64,000 nucleotides of DNA from Clostridiaceae bacterium (GTDB taxonomy: Bacteria > Bacillota > Clostridia > DSM-8532): positions 62,001 to 126,000 of the forward strand of contig JAAYNA010000084.1 in NCBI GenBank assembly GCA_012521105.1, in the 5' to 3' direction. The notes under the pieces were generated by a model. It was not told where the DNA came from. It saw only the letters and a list, made by a program, of their open reading frames with translations, and did not search any database. The number at the start of each line of letters is the position of its first letter. The stretch's first letter is position 1. Position numbers and translations under genes: made by a program. Below are positions 18,185 to 27,945 of this stretch, in pieces.

Positions 18185-20927
18185 ATGCTTATTAAGCATC
18201 TGCCTTGCGGGCTATCACCTTATTATGATTGCGGATACCAGCGCATACCGCATTATCCTCTTAAAAATGAAAAAGTTCAAATTAACTGCAGAATTGAACA
18301 TCTTCACAAGAAATCCGATGTATTTATGGTGTGGACTCTGGACGGGGTAGAGCAGGAAAAGATAAAAGGTTCCAGGTTTTCAAAGGATAATGATGACAGA
18401 GCATATTTTTCTTTTACTCTGGGTCCATTTCCAAAGTCGGTTCACGTAACATATAAAATTATGGCTAGATCATCTGAAGCCGAAGTTTCCACCAGGGAAT
18501 ACAGCTTTGATGTGCTTACACGGGTTGAGCTGGAAAAGCCTGAATTTGTGGGCAGAACCGAAAGCAGCATATGGATGGTGTACAAATATGGCGAAAGTTG
18601 CTATGGTATCGAGGCAAAAGCCCACAACAATATTATCAGGCTCAGCAGTCATAGCGGGCAAAAACATGTCGATATTAAAGTATTGGAAAAGATAGACGGA
18701 TATGAATACAAAATTGATGAAAGATACAGTATTAAGACTTCCAAAGAACCCTTCGGATTGTTTATTTCAAAGGATGGGGAAGAAATAATCGAAATTTCTG
18801 TAAATAATATGGCTCTGGCTCTGAATATAGATGCTGCGGGTAATGTATATAAAGTAAGCCAGTCTTTCAGAATGCGGGGTAAAGGTTTCTATGGCTTTGG
18901 AGAGAAGTTTGACAGGATAAATCAAAAAGGTTTGGCTCCTAAATCACATGTTGTAGAACAATTTACAAACCAGCAGGAAAAAACATATATACCCATGCCT
19001 TTCTTCTTTTCTGAAAAGGGATATGGCTTCTATAGGGATACTTCCTATCACAGTGATTTCTTCCTGAACCCGGTTGATTCAACTGATTTGGTGGATGTAA
19101 AAATTGAGTGCCTGTGTAAAAGAAGAGGCTTGCTTTTTGATGATTATATTTTTCTTGGCAAGCCAAGCTTTATACTAAAAGAGTTTCATAAACTGACGGG
19201 AGCACCTGCTTTGCCACCAAAATGGGCTTTTGGGCCATGGATCTCAGCTAACGGGTGGAATACCCAGGAAGAGGCACAGGAGCAGATAGAGCAATTGAAT
19301 TATCATTCAATACCTGCTACTGTTATGGTTTTGGAAGCCTGGAGTGACGAAGGAACTTTCTATATATTTAATGACGCGAAATATGAATTAAAGGACGGGA
19401 GTAAGGGGTTTAAATATAGTGATTTTACCTTTGAACAGCAGTGCAAATGGCCTGATCCGAAGGCTTTTACCGATAGACTTGAAGAAAACAATATCAAGCT
19501 TATTCTCTGGCAGATTCCTGTAATAAAATATATTGAAGGCAATAAAAACAATCAGCTTTACAATGATGAGTGCTATGCTATCGAAAATAAATACTGCATA
19601 ATGAACGATGACGGAACCCCATACAGGATAACCGACAACTGGTTCAATAATTCCCTGGTTTTGGACTTTACAAACCCTGAAGCAGTAGACTGGTGGTTCA
19701 AAAAGAGAGAGTACCTTTTAACCGAACTCAATGTAGCAGGTTTTAAGACTGATGGAGGGGAATTTGTATACGACAGCAGTGCCAGGTTTTATAACGGTAA
19801 AGATGTGGAAGAGATGCGTAATTTATATCCGAATTTGTATGCAGGAGCCTATAATGACTTTCTGAAAAAGCATTTAGGCGAGGGCAACGGCGTGACTTTC
19901 AGCCGTGCAGGTTTTACAGGCGCACAAAAATATCCTATACACTGGGCGGGCGACCAGCTGTCAAACTATTCGGAACTGAGAGGTCAGCTTACAGCGGGAA
20001 TTTCAGCAGGTTTGTCCGGGATTCTGTTCTGGAGTTTTGATATCGGCGGATTTGCAGGTGCGTTCCCGACAACAGAGCTGTACATAAGATCGGTTGAATT
20101 TGCCGGCTTTTTGTCCCGTAATGCAGTTTCACTCTGAACCGAGGTCCGGACAATTCTTCCTTACAGAACGCAAACATTGGATTAATGACAGAAGTCCGTG
20201 GAATATGGCCCGGGTTAATAAAGACAACAGAATCTTAGAGCAGTACAGGAAATATGCCAACATCAGGATGAATCTGATCCCTTATCTGATGGAAGAAGCT
20301 GCAAACTGTGTCGGTATGTCAAGACCTATGATGGCCCATCTGATTTATGATTATCCTGAGGATGAAAAGGTAATAGACATAGACGATCAGTATATGTTTG
20401 GGCGAGGGCTTATGGTAGCCCCGGTTATAACTGAAGGGCATACTGAGAGGAATATCTATTTACCTGAAGGTGAATGGTACGATTTCTGGACAGGGGAAAG
20501 AACTTCTGGAGGAAAGATAATAGAGTATCCCTGCGAACTTGAAAAAATACCTGTCTTTGTTAAAAATGGCTTTATAATACCTGTTAACCTGAACGAGAAT
20601 TATGTAATGGGTGAAACAGACAAAACAGGATTTGTAGGAAACAAGATCGATGAATATACTAATCTTTGTTTTGTAGTATATGGAGAGGGTGAATACTCCG
20701 TAAATGCAATGGACGCAGAAAGCACCATAAAGGTAAGGGCTACAGAAAACAGAATAGTTATGGAATGCGGTGTTGAAGCAGCTATTGATAAGGTTACAAT
20801 AATTTTTGCCAGGGACAATTCTAAAGCTTGGGATGTTACACTCAATGGAGAAAAAGCAGCAACACGGCCAATTATTGCAAAGATATTCGGAAGAACGGTT
20901 CCGGGGTATGCAGTAAACCTTGGATAA
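18185..20927 (+). pseudogene. GH31 alpha-glucosidase, frameshifted
   Basis: Two overlapping ORFs together make one GH31 glycosidase of about 913 residues. The first has the N-terminal beta-sandwich, PPKWAFGPWISANGW, the nucleophile region GFKTDGGEFVY and the acid/base region HWAGDQLSNYSEL, ending in EFAGFLSRNAVSL. The second frame continues CPVMQFHSEP, NDRSPWNMA and the C-terminal sheets. The break is at about 20106-20110: GGC TTT TTG TCC becomes GGC TTT TGT CCC if one T of five is removed. Start set at ATG 18185 rather than GTG 18176 because GGAG at 18171 is 10 bases before it. All catalytic residues are encoded, but a truncated protein lacking the C-terminal domain would result. Confidence 0.85.
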
Positions 20928-21332
20928 AGTGAGTTGTCCATACCTTTGCAGTGCCCTTATATCAATGGATTCAGGAATAAAATCAAAGATTATGATAAGT
21001 TTATGTGTTTATGCAATTGGAGAAAAATGGGAAATTCTTTTTAAATATCCGTCATTTGTAGGTTTATTTTGGAACAACCGGCTGTACAGCCGGTTGTTTC
21101 GATGATTGGGGCAATTCTGAACAACAGATCAGCAAATATATTCCGGCGTTGACAACAGACAAAATTATGATAAAAAACAAGAAAACAGTCACAATTTTTA
21201 TAACATTATCTTATTTTGTTGTAGTATAATAGATTATACAGATTGAGCGAAAAAATACCTGAAAAACATCGCATTGTTCGGGGAAAATAATAAGGCTTCA
21301 ATTTACACAAATGAAAAATCAGGGGGATTTAG
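20928..21332. other. Intergenic stretch with one palindromic terminator
   Basis: Contains the hairpin 21073-21098 and a TATAAT at 21225-21230 that may be the -10 of the following lipoprotein gene. The track ORF 20920-21105 has no ribosome site and no recognisable motif. Confidence 0.5.
21073..21098. terminator. Palindromic hairpin ending the glycoside locus
   Basis: AACAACCGGCT-GTAC-AGCCGGTTGTT, a perfect 11-bp stem with a 4-base loop; only a short T-run follows (TTTC). Likely terminator of the operon ending with the GH31 pseudogene. Confidence 0.65.
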
Positions 21333-22550
21333 ATGAGAGGTTACAGAGTTTTTTTACTGATGGTTGTTTGTATTTTTATCATTTCTTTATTAACAGGCTG
21401 TAAATTTGAAACTGCAAAGAATGGCCCTACTCCGATACCGGAACCGCAATTAACAGCAACACCTACACCGGAACCTGCAACTGTATCAAATACTCCTACT
21501 CCAACACCTGAACCTACAGTTATTCCAACTCCTGTTACCGGAAAAAAAGATGTAAAGGTTAAGGGATTGTATCTGACAGGGTGGTCTGCAGGAAATAAGG
21601 AGAGAATGGATTATTATTTAAATCTTATTGAAGAAACAGAGCTGAATGCTTTGGTTATAGATATTAAAAACGATGACGGTATTGTCAGCTATGAATCAAA
21701 GGTACCGGAAGTGGTTGAAGCAGGTACATTTTTAAGGAAATATGATGCAAAACAGCTTATTGAAAAACTCCATGAAAAGGATATTTATGTTATTGGAAGG
21801 CTTGTATGTTTCAGAGACCCAGCCTATTCAAAAAAATATCCTGACCGGGCAGTTAAACACATCAATGGTGGCTTGTGGCGTGAAGAGAAAAACAATCAGG
21901 ATATGACATGGTTAAACCCATGTGATGAACGGAATTGGAAATATATAGTGGATATAGCAAAGGAAGCTGTGGAACTTGGTTTTGATGAAATCCAGTTTGA
22001 TTATGTGCGTTTTCCTGATGGAAACCGAAGTAAAATGAATTTTGGAAAAACTGATTTTGTAAAGCATGAAGTTATTAACAATTTCCTTGCCTACGCAAGG
22101 GAAGAAATGCCAGATGTGACTATTTCTGCTGATGTTTTTGGAATAGTTTGTGTAAGCCCTGAAGATCGTGAGGATATTGGCCAGTATCTTGAATTGATTG
22201 GAAAAGACCTGGACTATATCTCACCTATGACTTATCCTTCATTATATGCAAGGGGGCAGATCGTAAATGGTATAAAATTTCCAAACCCTGATCTTGAGCC
22301 TTATGCGGTGGTTTATAATACACTTTTAATGGCAAGAGATAGGCTTTCGAAGGTGGAAGGATATAAAGCAGATATAAGGCCTTATCTTCAGGCATATACA
22401 GCCAGCTGGCTTCCAAAAGAGGCGTACCAGACATATGCTGCTGAACAATACAGGCAGCAAATACAGGCAGTATACGATGCAGGATATGAGCAATGGATTT
22501 TTTGGGATGCAAATAACAGGTACGATCCTGATGGGTTTTTAAAAGAATAA
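21333..22550 (+). CDS. DUF4015-type putative glycosidase lipoprotein
   Basis: 405 residues. Signal peptide with lipobox SLLTGC (lipidated Cys23), then a Thr/Pro linker (TPTPEPATVSNTPTPTPEPT) and from about residue 70 a TIM-barrel-like domain of the DUF4015 putative glycoside hydrolase family. Motifs: VKGLYLTGWSAG, ALVIDIKNDDGIVSYES, the acidic stretch GFDEIQFDYVRFPDG, ISADVFG, and YISPMTYPSLYA. Surface-anchored; polysaccharide or peptidoglycan-related substrate is only suspected. Ribosome site agggggat. Separate unit, ended by a bidirectional terminator. Confidence 0.88.
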   Translation: MRGYRVFLLMVVCIFIISLLTGCKFETAKNGPTPIPEPQLTATPTPEPATVSNTPTPTPEPTVIPTPVTGKKDVKVKGLYLTGWSAGNKERMDYYLNLIEETELNALVIDIKNDDGIVSYESKVPEVVEAGTFLRKYDAKQLIEKLHEKDIYVIGRLVCFRDPAYSKKYPDRAVKHINGGLWREEKNNQDMTWLNPCDERNWKYIVDIAKEAVELGFDEIQFDYVRFPDGNRSKMNFGKTDFVKHEVINNFLAYAREEMPDVTISADVFGIVCVSPEDREDIGQYLELIGKDLDYISPMTYPSLYARGQIVNGIKFPNPDLEPYAVVYNTLLMARDRLSKVEGYKADIRPYLQAYTASWLPKEAYQTYAAEQYRQQIQAVYDAGYEQWIFWDANNRYDPDGFLKE

Positions 22551-22594
22551 ATAAAGAAATAATTTTTGTGTCTGAAAGGCATTCATGGAAAAAG

Positions 22595-22656
22595 ATGACT
22601 CCTTCACGGTTTGTTATTAAATATATAGCAAAACGTATAAAGGAGTCATTGTTTTT
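22595..22656. terminator. Large bidirectional terminator
   Basis: ATGACTCCTT (22595-22604) pairs with AAGGAGTCAT (22640-22649). The inner sequence also pairs imperfectly (ACGGTTTGTTAT with ATAGCAAAACGT), making a long stem. GTTTTT follows on the plus strand and CTTTTT on the minus strand. It serves the lipoprotein gene and the small minus-strand gene. Confidence 0.75.
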
Positions 22657-22662
22657 CTAAGT

Positions 22663-22818
22663 TTAATCTTTTATATCCTTTCTTTCATGATGTGCAAAAA
22701 CTATGGGCTTTCCTTCAGCAGTTGCCACCCTGCGGTCAAATTCCCTTTGCTTTTCCTTATTTTGCTTAAAACAATAGGGGTATTTCCCTAAAAACTCTTT
22801 TAACTCATTATACTTCAA
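22663..22818 (-). CDS. Hypothetical 51-residue protein
   Basis: Absent from the ORF track because it starts with TTG. Minus strand: aaaggag, 10 bases, TTG at 22818, open to TAA at 22663. Product MKYNELKEFLGKYPYCFKQN..., basic, with one cysteine, then QREFDRRVATAEGKPIVFAH. No transmembrane segment. I do not recognise a function. The good ribosome site, the flanking terminator and protein-like composition support a real gene. It is divergent from guaA. Confidence 0.6.
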   Translation of the reverse strand: MKYNELKEFLGKYPYCFKQNKEKQREFDRRVATAEGKPIVFAHHERKDIKD

Positions 22819-22915
22819 ACGAGAACCATCTCCTTTATTCTTTGTTCATTAATAATATATGAAACAAGCTGTAAAAGGTTCATAGCTCGTCGGTGTAAAT
22901 AAAAACAGATTTTCA

Positions 22916-22944
22916 TTGCGCTTGGAAATATTTTAAACTATAAT
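22916..22944 (+). promoter_or_regulatory. Candidate promoter of guaA with a 160-base leader
   Basis: TTGCGC (22916-22921), 17-bp spacer, TATAAT (22939-22944). It implies a leader of about 160 bases before the TTG start at 23110. The leader does not match the purine riboswitch core that I know; AATTACA and TGTAATT could pair at its two ends. Confidence 0.45.
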
Positions 22945-23109
22945 ATATGAATACTGAATTACAAACCTTACAGGAGTCTGTTATTTTATCGCTGTAGTCA
23001 TATATACTATTACTATGTGTGTTGTTTAGGAAAGTAATTTAACCCATAATCTGTAATTGGTATCATAGGAAAATTAAATTTTTGCCATACCTGAAAGGAG
23101 GACTTGTGA

Positions 23110-24645
23110 TTGAACAATGATACTGTATTAATTATTGATTTCGGAGGACATTTTAACCAATTGGTTTCCCGTAAAGTCCGTGAGGCAAATGTATACTGTG
23201 AAGTTATACCTTATAATGCTTCCTGTGACAAAATTCTTTCAAAAAAGCCAAAGGGGATTATTCTTGTCGGCAGAACAGCTTCGGTAATAGATGAGAATTC
23301 GCCTAAATGCGATCCTGAAATTTTTAAGACGGGCATACCAATTCTAGGCATATGTTATGGTATGCAGTTAATGGTTTCCGAACTTGGTGGAATACTTGAA
23401 GAAGCTTCCCGCGACGAACCGGGGAAGGTTGAAATTGCGCTTGAAACTGACAATGATTTATTTTTAAATATAAATACCGAAACAAGCTGCTGGCTCAGCA
23501 ATACATTTCATGTGTCCGAAATACCTCCCGGTTTTAAAATATTAGCAAGATCGCGTAATTGTTCTGTTGCTGCCATTGGAAATGAGGAGAAAAAACTATA
23601 CGGTGTTCAGTTTCAACCCGAAGTGCTGGAGACCCAAAATGGAGAAGACATGCTTAAGAATTTCCTGTTTGGAATTTGCGGATGCAGCGCAGACTGGAAG
23701 ATGTCTTCATTTATAGAGGCTGCAGTTACGGAGATTAAGAAGAAGGTTGGCGATAAAAAGGTTTTATGCGCCTTATCGGGTGGTGTTGATTCTGCTGTTG
23801 CAGCAGCACTTGTGAACAAGGCAGTGGGAAAACAACTTGTATGTATATTAGTGGATCATGGCTTGCTTCGGAAAAATGAAGCCGACCAGGTGGAAGATAT
23901 TTTTACGCACCGGTTTGATATGAATTTCATTCGAGTAAATGCGCAGGAACGCTTTTTAAAACGTCTTGCAGGTGTTTCTGATCCCGAACAAAAAAGAAAA
24001 ATTGTTGGAGAAGAATTTATTCGCGTTTTCGAAGAGGAAGCCAAAAAATTAGGTGAAATTGATTTTCTTGTTCAGGGTACCATTTACCCCGATGTTATTG
24101 AAAGTGGGGTTGGTAATGCAGCAGTAATAAAGAGCCATCATAATGTGGGAGGCCTTCCCGAACATGTGGATTTTAAAGAGATAATTGAACCCCTTAGAGA
24201 TCTTTTTAAAGATGAAGTACGCAAAGTAGGGCTGGAATTGGGATTGCCTGAAGAACTGGTATGGAGGCAACCATTCCCCGGGCCCGGGCTTGCTATAAGG
24301 ATTATTGGAGAAGTCACTTTAGAAAAACTTGAGATTCTTCGTGATGCAGATCAAATTTTCAGAGAAGAAATAGCTAGAGCAGGATTAAGCAAATCTATAA
24401 ATCAGTACTTTACAGTCCTGACCAATATGAGAAGTGTTGGTGTAACCGGGGATAAGAGAACCTATGATTATACAATAGCTCTTCGTGCTGTTACTACCCG
24501 CGACTTTATGAATGCTGAGTGGTCTAAAATTCCTTATGCCGTTCTTGAGAGAGTGTCAAACCGCATTGTAAATGAGGTAAACAGTGTTAATCGTGTTGTT
24601 TATGATATTACCTCAAAGCCACCAGCCACTATTGAGTGGGAATAG
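23110..24645 (+). CDS. guaA: GMP synthase with an altered glutaminase site
   Basis: 511 residues, the usual two-domain GuaA length: an N-terminal class I glutaminase and a C-terminal ATP pyrophosphatase that aminates XMP to GMP. The synthetase half is canonical (PP-loop [28 protein letters not shown]-terminal [14 protein letters not shown]). The glutaminase half keeps the nucleophile (GICYGMQLM) and the Glu of PEV, but the catalytic histidine of QFHPEV is Gln (YGVQFQPEV, residue 169, codon CAA). Also GGPxSV is GRTASV and the usual SHGD is SNTF. Ammonia-dependent activity is therefore inferred. TTG start 8 bases after ggagg. Confidence 0.93.
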   Translation: MNNDTVLIIDFGGHFNQLVSRKVREANVYCEVIPYNASCDKILSKKPKGIILVGRTASVIDENSPKCDPEIFKTGIPILGICYGMQLMVSELGGILEEASRDEPGKVEIALETDNDLFLNINTETSCWLSNTFHVSEIPPGFKILARSRNCSVAAIGNEEKKLYGVQFQPEVLETQNGEDMLKNFLFGICGCSADWKMSSFIEAAVTEIKKKVGDKKVLCALSGGVDSAVAAALVNKAVGKQLVCILVDHGLLRKNEADQVEDIFTHRFDMNFIRVNAQERFLKRLAGVSDPEQKRKIVGEEFIRVFEEEAKKLGEIDFLVQGTIYPDVIESGVGNAAVIKSHHNVGGLPEHVDFKEIIEPLRDLFKDEVRKVGLELGLPEELVWRQPFPGPGLAIRIIGEVTLEKLEILRDADQIFREEIARAGLSKSINQYFTVLTNMRSVGVTGDKRTYDYTIALRAVTTRDFMNAEWSKIPYAVLERVSNRIVNEVNSVNRVVYDITSKPPATIEWE

Positions 24646-24653
24646 TTGAAAAA

Positions 24654-24693
24654 AACCCTATAAGCCTTGATAAAAAGGTTTATAGGGTTTTTT
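24654..24693 (+). terminator. Terminator of guaA
   Basis: AACCCTATAAGCCTT pairs with AAGGTTTATAGGGTT (15 bp, one G-T), loop GATAAA, then TTTTT. Confidence 0.85.
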
Positions 24694-24846
24694 GATGTGA
24701 TTGCAGCAAAACCTGTGAGGATTAATCTGTATTTAATCATAGATTTATGAAGGAATAATTTATGATTATAGCCTTAAAAGTGAATAATTCTTGATTATTC
24801 ATGTTGAATGCTATATACTTTTTATGTAAGATTTAGGGGGGATTGT

Positions 24847-25527
24847 GTGATTCCGTATTTAGACGCGTATATAGCTATTATTGGTGATATAAGAAACTCT
24901 AAGAAAATTAAAAACCGGGAAGATGTACAGCTAAAGTTAAAGAATACTCTGCAAAACATTAATAATAAATACCAGCAAGATATAGCTTCCAAATTTACAA
25001 TTACCCTGGGGGATGAATTTCAAGGGCTATTGATTAATGGAAAGAATGTTATGGCCATTATTACCGAGATTGAAAGGAAGATGTACCCGGCAAAAATAAG
25101 ATTTGGTATAGGGATTGGTGATATTATTACCGACATCAATCCTGAATTATCCATAGGTGCAGATGGGCCTGCATACTATAAAGCAAGGCAGGCTATTGAC
25201 TTTTTGCGCCAAAATGAAAGGAAAAAACAGGCAGGAAAAACTGATATTAGGGTTGAGATCGATGATGGAGATAATATTTGTATTGAGTTAATCAATACGG
25301 TAATATCTTTGATGGCAGTTATTAGAAATTCCTGGACAGATCGGCAAAGAGAAGCTATATGGGATATGTTGGAGTATAATGATACTCAGTCAAATGCTGC
25401 AAAAAGGCTTGGAATTGAGCAATCATCTTTCCAGAAACGCCTTGATAGCGGAAATTATTATACCTACAGGGAAGCATTGTATACAGTAGAGAAAATATTA
25501 AGTAAAATAAGGAGGTATAATGTTTAG
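24847..25527 (+). CDS. SatD family protein
   Basis: 226 residues. Start taken at GTG 24847 behind aggggggat; the track start (24808) adds 13 unlikely residues. The opening AYIAIIGDIRNSKKI and the central ITLGDEFQGLL and RFGIGIGDIITDIN match the SatD family, first named from the Streptococcus mutans sat locus; molecular function is unknown. The C-terminal third looks like a sigma-70-region-4-type helix-turn-helix (WDMLEYNDTQSNAAKRLGIEQSSFQKRL), so DNA binding is possible. The 8-bp overlap with the next gene indicates translational coupling. Confidence 0.85.
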   Translation: MIPYLDAYIAIIGDIRNSKKIKNREDVQLKLKNTLQNINNKYQQDIASKFTITLGDEFQGLLINGKNVMAIITEIERKMYPAKIRFGIGIGDIITDINPELSIGADGPAYYKARQAIDFLRQNERKKQAGKTDIRVEIDDGDNICIELINTVISLMAVIRNSWTDRQREAIWDMLEYNDTQSNAAKRLGIEQSSFQKRLDSGNYYTYREALYTVEKILSKIRRYNV

Positions 25528-26275
25528 GGAATATTTCTTATTGCTGATTTTAGGGCATATTGTGGGTGATTTTTATATACAAACCGAATATATGGCTTAT
25601 AAAAAACGGGAGGATAAAAAGAAACTTCTTCTACATGGATTATTATACTGGTTATCTATGCTGTTTGTTTCTTTGCCGGTCATATCCCTGCCAATTGTTT
25701 TGTTTGCCACAATAGCATCTGTTCTGCATTTTTCAATTGATTATTTGAAATACATATATATTTCGGTACAGAAGAAGAAAGGCTGCTTTACAGCTCGTAT
25801 CGAACAAAATGTGTTTTTTACAGATCAGGTGTTGCATGTGCTCGGTTTGATAATAATAGCTTATTCATTTATTAGCTCGAACTATACATTTTGCGTTAAT
25901 TATTTCACCAAAAGTCTGCTGTTAACTACGGGTTTATCTGCAAAGAATTTATTAAACTGGCTGGTTGTTTTATTAGCGATACATAAGCCGGCAAATATCA
26001 TCATTTCCCAGTTTTTAATGAGTTTTAGGCCGGCTAACAAAAACAAAAAAGGTGGCGAAAACAGAAAAGCAGGCAAATATATCGGCACTCTGGAAAGAAT
26101 AATTATATTACTTTTTATTTCTTTAAAACAATACTCAGCCATTGGATTGGTGTTAACTGCCAAATCCATAGCACGATACGACAGAATAACAAAAGATGCA
26201 TCCTTCGCAGAGTATTATTTACTGGGAACCCTGCTAAGTACATTATCTGCTGTTGTTATGTCGTTTACTTTATAA
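25520..26275 (+). CDS. DUF3307 membrane protein
   Basis: 251 residues, about six or seven hydrophobic segments. The N terminus FLLLILGHIVGDFYIQTEYMA with HGLLYWLSMLF is the DUF3307 signature (the HxxGDF pair and a following His in a membrane context). SatD and DUF3307 genes commonly sit side by side, which supports both calls. Role unknown. Ribosome site aaggagg lies within the end of satD. It ends 1 bp from the converging acyltransferase gene. Confidence 0.85.
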   Translation: MFREYFLLLILGHIVGDFYIQTEYMAYKKREDKKKLLLHGLLYWLSMLFVSLPVISLPIVLFATIASVLHFSIDYLKYIYISVQKKKGCFTARIEQNVFFTDQVLHVLGLIIIAYSFISSNYTFCVNYFTKSLLLTTGLSAKNLLNWLVVLLAIHKPANIIISQFLMSFRPANKNKKGGENRKAGKYIGTLERIIILLFISLKQYSAIGLVLTAKSIARYDRITKDASFAEYYLLGTLLSTLSAVVMSFTL

Positions 26276-26276
26276 C

Positions 26277-27491
26277 TCAGTTTGGTGAGGCATCTGATTT
26301 TATTCTGTCAATAATATTAATGGCAAGCTCATACTTGTAAATCGACTTGTGCTGTGTGGTAAATTTAAAGCGATAAAGGGTGTTTTTGTAATAAAACTCA
26401 AATTTATTATTGTTCTGAGTATTCATGCCGCTTATTTCATCTAACGGGAACGTATACATGTCTCCTTTTTCGGGCTTAAATTCAAACCTGTCAAAGTACA
26501 GCTCTACCTTACCCAACCAGTTGTATTTTCTTAGCTTTCCCCTGCGTCTACCGGTGAACAATTTGGTATCGGTATCGGTAAACAAAGGAGCCTTACCTGA
26601 TTTAAACTCTTCTTTTGAAAATAACTTGTATAAATAATCATTTTGCCATTCACTCCAGGTTTGCGGTGAATCAAAGAATTTTTCACCCTCTGTTTTTAAA
26701 AACCCATATTCATCATATTTTACAGTGTAACTGCAATCTCTGCATGTGAAAAAATCACCATGACTGTATAGTGAACAAAGAGACTTACATTTGGGACATA
26801 CCACAAGGAATAAGTCAAGATACTCTGCAAGGTTATTGCCTTTGAAGGGAATCATATTTTTCTTCTGCCACTCATATTCATTCATATTTATACCATCTAC
26901 CACTTTTTGGTATATGGCATCAACGTCCATTATTTTAATTTCTTCGGGCTTTAAGAGGATATCATAATTCATATTTATCATACCCGTTCTTGAACTCCTT
27001 GCCCATCTTGGTCTTGTAAGCCCGGCTCCCTGCATAACAGTGCTTATAACGGGGATTTTCAAACTTTTGATTAGCTTAGCGGTGGAATATATAACGGGTA
27101 CGTTTTTTAAATCCCAATTACGTGCACCTTCAGGATATAGCCCAATTACTCCTTTTCGTTTAATAATAGACAATATTGCGCGAATTGTCCCCGAATCTGC
27201 CAATTGTTTTGATTTGGGTATACCACCCACCAGTTTAAGGACCTGTCTTAACCAGAAATTTCTAAAATGTGAGTCAGAAATAACAAAGTAAATGGGATCA
27301 GATATTCCAATGGACATCAGAAATGGATCCCATACTCCAACATGGTTTCCAATAACTAAATAAGGTGGTTTAATATTTTGTATTTTTTTGTTATATATGT
27401 TAACTTTGAATCGCTTTTTCAGATACAGCCCAAAGGTTGATTTCAGAAATTTATTGAACCACTTGCTATAGTAATATTGCCTTGATTTCAT
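26277..27491 (-). CDS. PlsC-like acyltransferase with zinc-ribbon and C-terminal beta domain
   Basis: 404 residues. The N-terminal ~215 residues form a lysophospholipid acyltransferase domain: GNHVGVWDPFL (the HX4D catalytic motif), then GLYPEGARNWD (substrate-binding EG motif). It continues with VCPKCKSLC...FFTCRDC, a four-cysteine zinc ribbon at about 237-262, and a beta-rich tail (WLGKVELYFDRFEFKP, MYTFPLDEISGM) like a PH/GRAM-type domain. No clear membrane helix. Lyso-PA or a related lipid is the expected acceptor; the tail suggests a regulatory or membrane-targeting add-on. Ribosome site aggacag. Confidence 0.85.
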   Translation of the reverse strand: MKSRQYYYSKWFNKFLKSTFGLYLKKRFKVNIYNKKIQNIKPPYLVIGNHVGVWDPFLMSIGISDPIYFVISDSHFRNFWLRQVLKLVGGIPKSKQLADSGTIRAILSIIKRKGVIGLYPEGARNWDLKNVPVIYSTAKLIKSLKIPVISTVMQGAGLTRPRWARSSRTGMINMNYDILLKPEEIKIMDVDAIYQKVVDGINMNEYEWQKKNMIPFKGNNLAEYLDLFLVVCPKCKSLCSLYSHGDFFTCRDCSYTVKYDEYGFLKTEGEKFFDSPQTWSEWQNDYLYKLFSKEEFKSGKAPLFTDTDTKLFTGRRRGKLRKYNWLGKVELYFDRFEFKPEKGDMYTFPLDEISGMNTQNNNKFEFYYKNTLYRFKFTTQHKSIYKYELAINIIDRIKSDASPN

Positions 27492-27663
27492 TCTGTCCTC
27501 CTGAAATTTATGTGCTTGGTTTTAAGCTTCCATAATATTTTTTATTTTAACAAAAGGGGCAATTAATGTCCATAATGTCAGAGCTTAAGATTTCAACCGA
27601 GAGCTAAATTATCATTGTTAATATATATAATTAACGTTATAATTCTTATGAGAGGTGGGTGTT

Positions 27664-27857
27664 ATGGAAGCAAAAGTGTTTTTAGAATATTACATATGGC
27701 AGAGTGCTTGAAGGATACACCTCGTCAATGTACAACTTCAAAGGGAAGAACCGAGAGCGTTGCAGAACATAGCTGGCGAACTTCATTAATGGCCTTTTTG
27801 TTAAAAGGCAAGTTCCCTGAACTAGACATGGATAACATCAGTATGAATGCAGGGTAA
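27664..27857 (+). pseudogene. HD-domain hydrolase remnant (N-terminal fragment)
   Basis: A good ribosome site (gaggtggg) precedes ATG 27664, but that frame (MEAKVFLEYY) closes after 15 codons. The overlapping frame reads FRILHMAECLKDTPRQCTTS and then GRTESVAEHSWRTSLMAFLLK, the first helices of a YfbR-type HD phosphohydrolase including the first metal histidine. One T gained in the T5 run near 27681 would join the frames. The fragment ends at 27857, before the HD pair. So it is both frameshifted and 3'-truncated. Confidence 0.75.
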
Positions 27858-27945
27858 AGAAGACTGTCGTGTTGATGTGTTTTAGAGATAATTATTTATA
27901 TTACTATAATTAATATTTCAAGACGTTTTCAAGGAGGTTGCATAT

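Noticed and set aside
20920-21105. 61-aa ORF after the GH31 pseudogene
   Set aside because: No ribosome site, overlaps a perfect palindromic terminator, no protein-like motif.
22945-23109. Purine riboswitch upstream of guaA
   Set aside because: The conserved loop sequences of the purine class are not present; only weak end pairing is visible.
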